From Puniceicoccaceae bacterium (GTDB lineage: Bacteria > Verrucomicrobiota > Verrucomicrobiia > Opitutales > JAFGAQ01): a stretch of DNA of 64,000 nucleotides. The notes beneath the pieces were generated by a model. It did not search any database. It was not told the origin of the DNA and was given only the letters and a program-made list of their open reading frames with translations. Below are positions 51,900 to 60,915 of this stretch, piece after piece (the stretch's first letter is position 1; every line of letters starts with the position of its first letter). Both the position numbers and the translations under genes were made by a program. The stretch is taken from NCBI GenBank assembly GCA_028285755.1, contig JANQOQ010000006.1:310001-374000 (forward strand). Reading direction: 5' to 3'.

Positions 51900-54677
51900 C
51901 TAAGCATGATCCAAATAGGGCTTCCAGGGATCATTGACCCTGGGCGGCCATGCAAGGAAGAACTGTGTGTCATACTTGGTCAAATTGGGGTTGTAGTAGG
52001 GGTCTGCTTCGATTTCCGCTGCCCAATTCTTGTACATGTATACGGATTCTTTTTCGAGTCGCTGTTTTTTCTCATCGGAAATCTCATAACCGCGAGAGAT
52101 GGATTCATGATGAATCAGTTTTGAGTAAGGAGTCCAAACGGTCTTCAATCCCAATTCACGCTTAGCCCGCAGGCAATAATCCACATCGTTGTATGCGACT
52201 GTTAATGCCTCCTCATTGAAGCCTCCTAACTTCTCGAAAACATCCTTACGCGTAGCGAGACAAGCTCCGGTCACTGCAGAATAGTTCTGCGTAAGGTGGG
52301 CACGACCCATGTGGCCGATGTTCCATTCGAGCTGATTTTTAAAGGCCTCTACTGCGACTCCCCCCACTCCCATTACAACTCCGGCGTGTTGAACGCGATG
52401 ATCCGGATAGAGCAGCCAGCCGCCGGCAGCCCCGATTTCTTCCCGCATCGCCTGGGAAACGAGTTCTTCCAGCCAGCCGCCATCAGTTACCTCGATGTCG
52501 TTATTCAAAAACAGGAGCACATCGCCCTGTGCTTGTTGGGCACCCCAGTTATTGATCGCAGAGAAGTTGAAAGGATGATCATAATCCAGAATGCGAACCA
52601 TGGGATTCCCCTGAAGGGATTTAAAGTATTCCAGTGTCTCCGGCTGCTCGGACTGGTTGTTGAGTAACAGGATCTCGTAGTGGGAATATTCGGACTGCTT
52701 TAAAATGCTATCGATGCATTGCCGGGTGACCTCCAACTGATCCCGGGTGGGTATAATTATGGAGATCTGGACGGGATTCGGCAGATGATACTTCACGCGA
52801 AATGCGCCTGCCCACATTCCTTCGCTCACCGTGGCGGCTATCCCCCGGTTTTTGAGGTGATTTTCGATCGCCTTCTGGCCTGCAGTTACGGCGTAGGGTT
52901 TGCTCTCTATGGACATGGCCGTGGAGCTTTCCAAATAACGCCAGTGATACAGGATACGGGGAATATGGCGGATTCGCGATGCGTCTGTCTTCTCAATAAA
53001 GCGCAGTGCCATATCCCAGTCCTGAGAACCAAAGAGGTCCTCCTGAAAGCCATTGATTTCGCGCAAGATCGAAGTGCGGTAAACACCGAGGTGAGAAATG
53101 CAGTTATGTGAAAGAAAAAGGTCGTGATTCCAGTCAGACTTAAAGTAGGGGTCGAAACGTACCCCCTTGGAGTCCACTTTATCCTCATCGCTAAAGATCA
53201 GGTCGGTCTCCGGATACTCATTCAGTTCGTTGGCAACGAAGTAAAGGGCGTGTTTGGGTAATAGATCATCATGATCAAGCAATGCACAAAACTCACCGGT
53301 AGCGACTTCCAGAGCACTATTTGTAGATGCAGAGATATGCCCATTCTCAGACCGAAAGACGATTTTGATGCGTTCGTCCTTTTTGGCATATTCCTCGAGG
53401 ATGTTTCTTACGTGTGGCTCGGGCGATGCATCGTCTGCGATGCATAATTCCCAATGCGGATATATCTGATCGCGTACCGACTCAATAACTTCGCAAAGTA
53501 ATTGCTCATCCGTGTTATAGACAGGCATCAGTATGGAAATGAGTGGCTTAGACTTCATCTCAGCCAAGTGTTTTTCGATCGCGCGTATATCCGCATTTGA
53601 GAGCGAATCAAAACATTCGACCCAGGTGCTGTAATCCTGATCCAGCTGCCGCTTGGGCGTGCGATTGATGCCGAGATTAATAACCAGGCGCTTGAAGAGG
53701 AATTCCTCAGCACCGTTTTCAAACTCCGCATAAATATCTATAATATTCTCTCCCGGACCGGTACTGAGTTCTACATTAAACCCACACTTGCGCTCCACGT
53801 TTAGCTGGTGTGCAAATTCGCTGACCACATCTTCCCGGGGCCACCCACTTGCACAGGGAATTCTTTTATCGCCCAGAATGGCCCACACTCTTTTAGGTGC
53901 ACGGCCTTCCTTATCAAAACACCATCCCCCGATATGAACCACATGACCAATTTCGCGGGATAAGTAAGATCTTGGCGTATCAAGGCCACAGCGGAATTCA
54001 TCCATCAGGTCTTTATTGGGCTCAAGCACTTTATCAAAACTTGCATAGGGCTTCTCCTCATCCAGCTTAAGCGCTGGAACTGGATCCGGGTAGCTGGGTT
54101 CAGGGGGCAATTCTGCGATATCCAAAGGAGGGATTACTTCAGGTATGGGTTTTTCAATCGATTTCTTGTTCCAGGCTTTGGACTTCAGGTCATAATATTG
54201 CCTGAGTTCCTCACGGTATCTGCTTTCGGCAGCAATGACCTGTTCCTTATTTTCAACGACTTGATTCTTCTCGTCGATTACGCGATGTTTGTAACTAATG
54301 AGCTCGTCCAGTTTACTGATATGCTCTTCGAGCTTTAAGTTGTGCTCCAGTAGTTTTTCAATCCGGCCTTGGAGAAATTGCTGACGCTGTTGCGAAACTT
54401 TTTCGATGTGCCTATGATGCTCGATATTGTGTTCAAGATCGCGGATATACTCATCTCTAACGGCGACCGTGTGCTTAACTTTTTCTACTTCTTCTCCGGA
54501 AATTTCAGTAATTTCCAAAAGTCGCTTTAACGTATCATGATAGATTTTGAGTTCACCGCGTTTTTCATCGAGATTTTTTAAAAGAATACCGACATGTTGC
54601 TCCCAATTATGCTCCAGGGATGCACTGAGCGCCCCGTTTTCTGTTTCATGCATGGGGTCTTGTGGGCTACTTTTCAT
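51900..54677 (-). CDS. Double GT2 glycosyltransferase with N-terminal coiled coil
   Basis: 925 residues. A long coiled coil covers ~10-165. A beta domain (~215-340: HIGGWCFDKEGRAPKRVW) like those of RfbC-type O-antigen enzymes follows. GT2 unit A (~380-620): LISILMPVYNTDEQL, CIADDASPE, ALLDHDDLLP, metal site complete. GT2 unit B (~650-900): QISIIIPTRDQLEVTRQCI, LLLNNQSEQPET, LFLNNDIEV and a C-terminal HHESISRGYE. Both units look active. It is a paralogue of the 56372-58405 protein. It could add alternating sugars, as in rhamnan synthesis (inference). ATG start. Confidence 0.84.
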   Translation of the reverse strand: MKSSPQDPMHETENGALSASLEHNWEQHVGILLKNLDEKRGELKIYHDTLKRLLEITEISGEEVEKVKHTVAVRDEYIRDLEHNIEHHRHIEKVSQQRQQFLQGRIEKLLEHNLKLEEHISKLDELISYKHRVIDEKNQVVENKEQVIAAESRYREELRQYYDLKSKAWNKKSIEKPIPEVIPPLDIAELPPEPSYPDPVPALKLDEEKPYASFDKVLEPNKDLMDEFRCGLDTPRSYLSREIGHVVHIGGWCFDKEGRAPKRVWAILGDKRIPCASGWPREDVVSEFAHQLNVERKCGFNVELSTGPGENIIDIYAEFENGAEEFLFKRLVINLGINRTPKRQLDQDYSTWVECFDSLSNADIRAIEKHLAEMKSKPLISILMPVYNTDEQLLCEVIESVRDQIYPHWELCIADDASPEPHVRNILEEYAKKDERIKIVFRSENGHISASTNSALEVATGEFCALLDHDDLLPKHALYFVANELNEYPETDLIFSDEDKVDSKGVRFDPYFKSDWNHDLFLSHNCISHLGVYRTSILREINGFQEDLFGSQDWDMALRFIEKTDASRIRHIPRILYHWRYLESSTAMSIESKPYAVTAGQKAIENHLKNRGIAATVSEGMWAGAFRVKYHLPNPVQISIIIPTRDQLEVTRQCIDSILKQSEYSHYEILLLNNQSEQPETLEYFKSLQGNPMVRILDYDHPFNFSAINNWGAQQAQGDVLLFLNNDIEVTDGGWLEELVSQAMREEIGAAGGWLLYPDHRVQHAGVVMGVGGVAVEAFKNQLEWNIGHMGRAHLTQNYSAVTGACLATRKDVFEKLGGFNEEALTVAYNDVDYCLRAKRELGLKTVWTPYSKLIHHESISRGYEISDEKKQRLEKESVYMYKNWAAEIEADPYYNPNLTKYDTQFFLAWPPRVNDPWKPYLDHA

Positions 54678-54696
54678 CTTACAAATTAGATTTTAT

Positions 54697-55647
54697 TTAT
54701 TGTGAATCGTCCTTCAGCTTATAGGTCTTCTTATTCTGCGATTCATAATAGGTTCTCGTCATCAGTTCAGCCAATAAACCATTCATAATGGAAAAAATAC
54801 CGACAGATGCGAGACCAATACACAAGATAGGCAGAGGCGTAGATGATAGGGTGCGTATATCTGCAAACTTCAGGTATAGAGCTATTATTCCCACTATGCC
54901 TGAAATCATCAGGTTTATGAGGCCGAACCCCCCAAAAATGTACATGGGCTTCTGAGAGTAATGATAGAGGAATTTTACAACGATCAGATCGAGTACGACC
55001 TTAAAAATCCGCTCCATCCCATAGTTGGATGTACCCTTGGTGCGCGGGTAGTGTTCTACGACTATTTCAGTGACCTTGCCCCCATTCCACGACGCATAAA
55101 TAGGGATAAACCGATGCATTTCACCGTAGAGGCGTACATCATTGATAGCAACGCGGCGATAGGCCTTCAATGAGCAGCCATAGTCATGCAAGGTGACGCC
55201 TGATATCTGTGATATGATCTTATTGGCCACCCTACTTAAAAAAACTCGCTTGATGGCCTTATCCTTGCGGTTCTTGCGCCAACCCGAGACCACGTCGTAG
55301 CCCTCATCCAGCTTTTCAAGCAATCGCGGAATATCGGCAGGATCATTTTGCAGGTCTGCATCCATAGGTACGATTACATCTCCCCGTGCCGCATCAAAGC
55401 CTGCCTGCATCGCGGCGGTTTGACCATAATTTCTAAGGAATCGAATCGCGATATAACGACTGTCTTCAGCAGCCTGTTGGGAAATGAGCTCCGCACTGTT
55501 ATCCCTGCTGCCATCATCGACCAAAAGCACTTCCCAGCTTGCATCATTCTCCGGTAGTACGGCATTCAGTTTTTCAAAAAGATCCGGCAAATTCTCAGAC
55601 TCGTTGTAAATGGGAATCACAACTGAAATCTTTATCTCGTTTTCCAT
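54697..55647 (-). CDS. Polyprenyl-phosphate glycosyltransferase, GtrB/DPM1-like GT2
   Basis: 316 residues from the ATG at 55647 (MENEIKISVVIP); the track's TTG at 55674 is nine codons earlier. The GT2 domain (~5-220) has ISVVIPIYNESENLPDLF, LLVDDGSRDNSAE, PMDADLQNDPADIP and VSGWRKNRKDKAIKR, all typical of GtrB/ArnC/DPM1. Two C-terminal helices follow (~230-300). The enzyme loads a sugar from UDP- or GDP-sugar onto undecaprenyl phosphate, giving a donor that GT-C enzymes use on the other side of the membrane. Several such GT-C genes are in this locus. Confidence 0.88.
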   Translation of the reverse strand: MENEIKISVVIPIYNESENLPDLFEKLNAVLPENDASWEVLLVDDGSRDNSAELISQQAAEDSRYIAIRFLRNYGQTAAMQAGFDAARGDVIVPMDADLQNDPADIPRLLEKLDEGYDVVSGWRKNRKDKAIKRVFLSRVANKIISQISGVTLHDYGCSLKAYRRVAINDVRLYGEMHRFIPIYASWNGGKVTEIVVEHYPRTKGTSNYGMERIFKVVLDLIVVKFLYHYSQKPMYIFGGFGLINLMISGIVGIIALYLKFADIRTLSSTPLPILCIGLASVGIFSIMNGLLAELMTRTYYESQNKKTYKLKDDSQ

Positions 55648-55677
55648 ATAAATAATCCAATTATGCGCACACAATGA

Positions 55678-56271
55678 TCAGCCATTGAGGTAACCCATGA
55701 CCAATCGATAGAGTACAACCAGTAACAATGATGCCAGTATCCCCCAGAATATACCCTTAACCAGGACCCAGACTCTTGAAGGAGCTTCACTGCTGGAGGG
55801 AATTTGGGTAAACACGAGGTATGGATCGATATCACCGGGTTTCACATTAAATTCAATGCCGCGGTCCAAGATATCATAGTCGGTGATTTGATTCATGGGG
55901 ATAATGGACTCGGGTCTTAGTTGATAGCTCTCATAACCACCGTAATAATTGACGACTATACGATCTACAAACACTTCGGCACCGCGATCATGCTCGATAA
56001 TATCCCAGCGCATCCCAACAAAGTGATCCGCATCCGGCAGGATAAACTGCAAATCCGTCAATCCTTCCGATTCAGGTATGGGCGAACGCACGGTTTCGTC
56101 TTCATTGTAGCCATTGCCCACATTGTAAAAGAGGCGACTGTCTCCGGGCTCTGTGATAGAAAGGCGTATATCAAGCGTATTGATGGCCAAGGGCGCATCG
56201 AGAGCCGTTTTAACCGCGATCGACATACATATAATCACCAGCAGAATCTGTATTCCGTATTTCTTAAGCAT
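55678..56271 (-). CDS. Small membrane protein: one TM-beta domain-TM unit, unknown function
   Basis: 197 residues. TM at ~5-22, extracytoplasmic domain ~33-158, TM at ~168-190, so both ends face the cytoplasm. The domain opens LDIRLSITEPGDSRLFYNVGNGYNEDE and closes with IDPYLVFTQIP. The same pattern occurs twice in the 440-aa protein at 58484 (ELATPGNVQVFWDSGEGYSE and FNLVDTETENVHLFYDTGYGI). I do not recognise a named family. Position right after the GtrB-like gene's start suggests an accessory of membrane glycan assembly, which is speculation. ATG start. Confidence 0.6.
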   Translation of the reverse strand: MLKKYGIQILLVIICMSIAVKTALDAPLAINTLDIRLSITEPGDSRLFYNVGNGYNEDETVRSPIPESEGLTDLQFILPDADHFVGMRWDIIEHDRGAEVFVDRIVVNYYGGYESYQLRPESIIPMNQITDYDILDRGIEFNVKPGDIDPYLVFTQIPSSSEAPSRVWVLVKGIFWGILASLLLVVLYRLVMGYLNG

Positions 56272-56371
56272 TGGTATACATTTACTTAATCATGTAACTT
56301 GAAGAGTATGGAACTCTAATTTGCAAACGTAAAGCTATCGGACTTTTTGGGGAACCAAGATTATGATACTC

Positions 56372-58405
56372 CTATTCATTCGGGAAAATGGGGATATTGC
56401 GATAGAGCTTTTGCTCATGGGGAGTGGTTAGAGTAAAGTCCTCTTTGAAACGTGTTAGCATCGGATTGTAGGCCGGATCATCAAGTAGAATGTTTTCCCA
56501 ACGCTTCCACATGTATTCTACTTCCTTGAGGTATCTTTGCTTTTTTTCGGGTGTGTCCTCAGGCCCTCGCGTAGCAGATTCATGGTGATACAGCGTCGCA
56601 TGTGGCGTATAGACATTATAGTAGCCACTTTCGTAGATTTTAATGCATAAATCCACATCATTGTAGGTGATGGCGAGGTTTTCGGCATCAAAGCCGCCAA
56701 CCTCTTCGAAAATCGCTTTACGCATCAAAAGGCATGCAGCGGTAAGGGCGGTGTAGTTATTTACTAATTTTGCACGCTTTGGATCGACTGCACCTTCGGG
56801 TTCCAGAAAGCGGTATGCATGGGCAGCAACATGACCCACGCCTAAAATCACTCCGGCGTGTTGCAGTCGGTCATCCGGATAAAGTAAATGAGCACCTACC
56901 GCACCCACCGAAGGACGCACCGCATGGGCCATCATTTCATTGAGCCAATCCCCATCAATCACTTCCAGGTCGCTATTCAACAGGCAGATATAACTGCCCT
57001 CAGCATTTTCGACACCCCGGTTATTGATCGCCGCATAATTAAACTTACCGGGACAAGGGATGATCCTGCAGCCCTTCTGCGTTATTTGGTCAAAATACTC
57101 CACAGTTTCCGATTCTTTCGAATCATTATCGAGTATGATAACCTCATAATTGGGGTAATTCGTTTTTTCAAGTATGGTATCTACGCATACTTTAAGCACC
57201 TCAACCCCATCCCTTGTCGGAATAATGAGGGATACCTTGGGGCAATCTTCCGACTCGGGCAATGGGTATTGAATACGGAATGACCCCGACAGTTTTTCAT
57301 GGTGCACTGCCCTGGCATCCGGGTTTTCAGATTTAACAAAGTCGGTTATTACTGCTAAAACGTCCTTTGGCTGAACTGATGAATCGAAGCTGTAATATTG
57401 ATGGAAATAGATTCCGGGTAATCGCAGAATAGCATTCCTTTTTACTGAACTTGATAGACGAAGCTGCAAATCCCAGTGCTTCAGATCACTGGGGTAGTTT
57501 TTAAATCCTTCAAGAGCTGTAAATTGCTCTACTGTAATGAAATAATTGCGACCGATATAGGGTGTGCTTCGCAGGAAATCGGGATTCCATGCAGGTTTAA
57601 CTTCTGGATCGCTACGGTTACCCTGGACATCTACGCTATCATGGTCTGTGTAGATCAGACTCGATTGGGTTAAATCTATTTTCTCTAATGCGCGCTCCAG
57701 ACTGTCCGAAACGACATCTCCCTGATTCAAAAAGCAAATAAGGCCTTTCTTAATGCCTAATAATTGAGTGTTAATCGATGATACAGAAGGATTCTTCAAG
57801 CATATCAAACGTGTATCACCCAATGCTGATCTTTCATCGAATAATCCAACACTGTCTAACAAAATAATACGGGAAAGACTATTAAGTTTAAAAAGAGAAT
57901 CCAGTGTACATTGGAGAGCATCCAAATTTTTGTTATTCACCTGAATAACCCAATTTAGTTCTGGTAGCGGATATAGCTGGGTCTTCTTTTCAAAGATCGT
58001 TTCCATTACGGATTGCTCCATGCGATCAACCCAATCCTGGTAGTCCGTTTCAGGCTTATTTTCTATGAGAGTATGCGCTTTGCGGCTTAGCTGAAATACC
58101 CATAGTGATGTCAATTGGCGAGTCTCACCGGATTTGAATTTCACATGGATCTTAACATGTTTGATACCCGGTTTCGTGCTGAACGATCCCTCTACCCGAC
58201 AATAACCTAATGCCGTAGCCGTAAGCTGCAGCGGAATAGCACGCTTACCCAACCGTGCTTCCACAGCTACAATTTCATCTGGCGAGTTTGTGTATAAACA
58301 TCCTTTAATCTCGACATTCCCACGATTCAGGGTATAGCGCTTGGGCGTCGGCTTATAAAAAAGTAATTCTATGTCTAGGGAATCTGAAGCGCTTGATTTG
58401 GCCAT
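56372..58405 (-). CDS. Double GT2 glycosyltransferase with a degenerate first domain
   Basis: 677 residues from the ATG at 58405, preceded by GAGGG at usual spacing; the track's GTG at 58426 is seven codons upstream. A beta domain occupies ~10-110. GT2 unit A (~145-370) is decayed: the first strand reads ELNWVIQVNNKNLDAL and the DHDD metal site of its paralogue is replaced by FLNQGDVVSDSLERAL. GT2 unit B (~385-640) is intact: VSLIIPTRDGVEVLKVCV, ILDNDSKE, CLLNSDLEVI and HHESATRGPED. One active transfer site is therefore likely. It is a paralogue of the 925-aa protein at 51900. Confidence 0.8.
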   Translation of the reverse strand: MAKSSASDSLDIELLFYKPTPKRYTLNRGNVEIKGCLYTNSPDEIVAVEARLGKRAIPLQLTATALGYCRVEGSFSTKPGIKHVKIHVKFKSGETRQLTSLWVFQLSRKAHTLIENKPETDYQDWVDRMEQSVMETIFEKKTQLYPLPELNWVIQVNNKNLDALQCTLDSLFKLNSLSRIILLDSVGLFDERSALGDTRLICLKNPSVSSINTQLLGIKKGLICFLNQGDVVSDSLERALEKIDLTQSSLIYTDHDSVDVQGNRSDPEVKPAWNPDFLRSTPYIGRNYFITVEQFTALEGFKNYPSDLKHWDLQLRLSSSVKRNAILRLPGIYFHQYYSFDSSVQPKDVLAVITDFVKSENPDARAVHHEKLSGSFRIQYPLPESEDCPKVSLIIPTRDGVEVLKVCVDTILEKTNYPNYEVIILDNDSKESETVEYFDQITQKGCRIIPCPGKFNYAAINNRGVENAEGSYICLLNSDLEVIDGDWLNEMMAHAVRPSVGAVGAHLLYPDDRLQHAGVILGVGHVAAHAYRFLEPEGAVDPKRAKLVNNYTALTAACLLMRKAIFEEVGGFDAENLAITYNDVDLCIKIYESGYYNVYTPHATLYHHESATRGPEDTPEKKQRYLKEVEYMWKRWENILLDDPAYNPMLTRFKEDFTLTTPHEQKLYRNIPIFPNE

Positions 58406-58483
58406 AAAGCCCTCAACACAACACACTGTTTCAAATTTTCAAAGTAATTCTTAGCAAAATGAAAATTCGCTTGTAAGGGAACT

Positions 58484-59806
58484 CTAGCTATTTTGCTGCT
58501 TAATTAATTCCCCAATGTCCTGCCCTTCGCTGAGCAGTCGATTCCAAAAGGCGGTCGCAATAAAAGCAATACTGCCAAAGAGCAGAAAATAAAAGAATGG
58601 AAGTGGAAACTGAAAATGCTGCTTTGGAAAATAATCTGAATGCACGAAATAGAGAACCGGGTCACCCCCCTTTGATTCAAAAACCAGGCGATTCTCGGAA
58701 ATATCCCGGATACTTATTTGATCGTTATGATCCCACTTATGGAACGAGAGCGGTGTCCAGTTTCCCGGACTTCTACGTACCTTAAAATCCTCAAGAATCG
58801 CTATGCCCGGTCGGTTGAGTACATCGAGTCGCAATTGCTGAATCTCCAAATCATCCAGAGTTATGAGAATATTATGGTTCAACTGCCCCTCCTCAAGCCA
58901 CAACAACTCAGATTCGGTGGCGTTAATTCCGTAGCCGGTATCATAAAACAAGTGAACATTCTCCGTCTCAGTGTCGACCAGATTAAAGCGCAATTCGATC
59001 TGGTTCTGATAAGACTCAGGTGCATTCCAATAGGCGATGAGCCCAATAATAATCGCAAAAACCAAACAGCTGATCCAATTGAGGAGTTTCATACGAGCAC
59101 TCCATGCGTCACACCAATTCTGGAATCGCTGCCTTTGCTTTTCCAGATACATCATTCCGACTAAAAATCGCAAAGTGACAAACTTCCAAAACTCATGAAA
59201 AAAAATCGAGATGCCTGCCGCAAGAACAGCCACTACCAATAAGCTGAGGATGACGTTGAATATTTTTTGCTGCAATGAGGGGAGATCCGGTATCTCACTG
59301 ATAATAAAATGAGGATCTCCATTTCCGCTTATGGGTTTTACGACAAGACCGCCTGACCTCGTATCCGCAACGAGATTCGCAATTCCACTGGAAGCCATAT
59401 CCTCGGTAAATATGTATCTGCGGCTAAAAAGCTCCCCCGAATATTTCAAGCGGAACTGGTAGATATCGATAAGCCCGTCGTTGTCAGCCGGATCGATGCG
59501 CAAACTCTGAACGCCCGTAAAATCGAATGGATTGGACCATTGAGTCGGAGTTTCAGCCTCGGCTACTGCAAATCGCAAAGACTGTGCTTCTGAATATCCC
59601 TCTCCTGAATCCCAGAAGACCTGCACATTCCCCGGTGTGGCAAGCTCAATCTCTATTTCAATGCTGCTGGAGTAAAAGCGAAAATGCCAGACTACCAATG
59701 TAGCGAGTAGAAATAACGCAATGGGAAACCAAAAGCTGATGTAATACCTGCGTCTAAGCTCTTCAGCTTTCATAAGTTGAGTATCTCTTTCGCTTGGCAT
59801 TTTCAT
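58484..59806 (-). CDS. Membrane protein with two TM-beta domain-TM units, unknown function
   Basis: 440 residues. Unit 1: TM ~24-41, domain 48-172, TM ~182-203. A basic cytoplasmic loop (~205-242) follows. Unit 2: TM ~243-260, domain 268-392, TM ~401-421. Each domain begins with an IE-x-E/LRF strand then VFWDSGEGYS or LFYDTGYGI, continues with LRIDPADNDG or LRLDVLNRPG, and ends with GDPHFIISEIP or GDPVLYFVHSDYF. It therefore looks like a tandem duplicate of the 197-aa protein at 55678. No known family name comes to mind. As first gene of the 59806-41784 block it may have a structural role in the assembly complex (inference). ATG start. Confidence 0.6.
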   Translation of the reverse strand: MKMPSERDTQLMKAEELRRRYYISFWFPIALFLLATLVVWHFRFYSSSIEIEIELATPGNVQVFWDSGEGYSEAQSLRFAVAEAETPTQWSNPFDFTGVQSLRIDPADNDGLIDIYQFRLKYSGELFSRRYIFTEDMASSGIANLVADTRSGGLVVKPISGNGDPHFIISEIPDLPSLQQKIFNVILSLLVVAVLAAGISIFFHEFWKFVTLRFLVGMMYLEKQRQRFQNWCDAWSARMKLLNWISCLVFAIIIGLIAYWNAPESYQNQIELRFNLVDTETENVHLFYDTGYGINATESELLWLEEGQLNHNILITLDDLEIQQLRLDVLNRPGIAILEDFKVRRSPGNWTPLSFHKWDHNDQISIRDISENRLVFESKGGDPVLYFVHSDYFPKQHFQFPLPFFYFLLFGSIAFIATAFWNRLLSEGQDIGELIKQQNS

Positions 59807-59825
59807 TCGTATAAGTGTTTAGAAC

Positions 59826-59836
59826 GACTGCCAGTC
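59826..59836. repeat. Short palindrome in the gap between the AraC gene and the 440-aa gene
   Basis: GACTG-C-CAGTC is a perfect 5-bp inverted repeat with one central base, 20-30 bases upstream of the minus-strand ATG at 59806. It could be an operator for the first gene of the glycan locus. The short arms make chance quite possible. Confidence 0.25.
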
Positions 59837-59854
59837 TGCCTCAAGTCAAAAGAC

Positions 59855-60778
59855 CTACCACTCGAGTTGTTGCCTGCGATATTCCGTAGGTGATAGATCC
59901 ATCAGGCGTTTAAAAGATCGGTTGAATTGAGAGAGCGACTCAAAGCCCACTTCAAAGGCCACTTCACTGATACGCCGGTTGGGATTGAGCAAGAGGCTCT
60001 TGGCTTTCTCGATGCGCACCCGGGAAAGGTAGTCGGTAAAAGTCATCCCGGTTGCCTGTTTGAATACTTTGCAAAAGTAGCGAACACTCGTATTTACCAC
60101 TTTGGCAGCGGATTCGAGCGAAAGGGACTCGCTGTAGTGTTGATCAATATAATTGCGGGCTTTTTTGATCGATTCCGGCTCGCGCTCCTGCTCCTGTATA
60201 GAGAGTTGGTTGCTAATGATTGCCAAGTGTGAAGCAAAGGTGCTGAGCATGTTTACAAAAGCTTTGTATTGCTCCTCATCCAGTACTTTCGTTTGAAAAT
60301 AGGCCTCCTCGAGCGTTTTAAGGTCCACATCCATCCCCCAGGCAAGTAATTGCCGAGTTACTTTTGTAAAATGCTCCTTATCAGGTTTATGCAGAAGAAC
60401 CTGACCGGTTTGTAAAAAAGCGATTATTTTATCCCCGACCCGTATCGGAACGAGTGTATCACAAAGCCCTGCAAAGCAGCTGAGTGTTGCAGGTGCAAGC
60501 TGCGCCTTTTCTTCAAGACTGGCCTGCATGCTCAGGCATGCGGCACAGCTGCGGTTGGTTTTGCCCATAATCGCACAGAAGCGATTCTCATGAGAGTTGC
60601 CCTGGAGGCCCAGGTGAAACGATTCTACAGGGCGTATTGATAAAGGCAGGCCCGTTGCCTGAGAAAATGACTTCACATAGTCCTCATATATCTGGGATTC
60701 GGTAAGTTTTTTAACCAAAGCCCGACTCTCCTTGTTATTTGTAAAATGGCGCGTATGGCTGACCAATTCCGTATTCAT
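59855..60778 (-). CDS. AraC-family transcriptional regulator with PocR sensor domain
   Basis: 307 residues. Residues ~28-190 match the PocR ligand-binding domain: NRFCAIMGKTNRSCAACLSMQ, LSCFAGLCDTLVPIRVGDKIIAFLQTGQV, with six cysteines grouped in the first part of the domain. Two AraC helix-turn-helix motifs follow (~205-307): LSLESAAKVVNTSVRYFCKVFKQATG and RRISEVAFEVGFESLSQFNRSFKRL, ending in SPTEYRRQ. It binds DNA and activates or represses in response to a small ligand or redox state. It is divergent from hemN and points toward the glycan locus, 48 bases from its first gene, so either may be its target. ATG start. Confidence 0.85.
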   Translation of the reverse strand: MNTELVSHTRHFTNNKESRALVKKLTESQIYEDYVKSFSQATGLPLSIRPVESFHLGLQGNSHENRFCAIMGKTNRSCAACLSMQASLEEKAQLAPATLSCFAGLCDTLVPIRVGDKIIAFLQTGQVLLHKPDKEHFTKVTRQLLAWGMDVDLKTLEEAYFQTKVLDEEQYKAFVNMLSTFASHLAIISNQLSIQEQEREPESIKKARNYIDQHYSESLSLESAAKVVNTSVRYFCKVFKQATGMTFTDYLSRVRIEKAKSLLLNPNRRISEVAFEVGFESLSQFNRSFKRLMDLSPTEYRRQQLEW

Positions 60779-60915
60779 TCTCTTAATACTTCAGGGGCAC
60801 TCACCCAGCCGTCCTTATCCTCATCATTACAAAAAATAACGGTTTGGTGAATATATGCATAACAAAAGACCAAAAATGCGAAGTCATCAACTCAAAGTTC
60901 ACGATAATAGCAAAC
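60779..60915. promoter_or_regulatory. Divergent promoter region between the AraC gene and hemN
   Basis: The two genes start back to back, so this 137-base spacer should hold both promoters. It is AT-rich toward hemN. I looked for an FNR/ANR box (TTGAT-N4-ATCAA), expected upstream of hemN-cco genes, and found no convincing match. No -35/-10 pair can be named with confidence. Confidence 0.4.

Noticed and set aside
56303-56317. AGAGT-ATGGA-ACTCT inverted repeat in the gap 56272-56371
   Set aside because: Five-base arms and no T-tract or nearby motif; such repeats are common by chance.
3521-59806. Wzx/Wzy-dependent pathway
   Set aside because: The membrane proteins have GT-C-type loops and soluble tails, and a Wzm/Wzt pair is present. 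None looks like a MATE-type flippase, though a polymerase among the weaker GT-C calls is not fully excluded.
60779-60915. FNR/ANR box upstream of hemN
   Set aside because: No TTGAT-N4-ATCAA or close half-site pair was found; the nearest AT-rich stretches do not fit.
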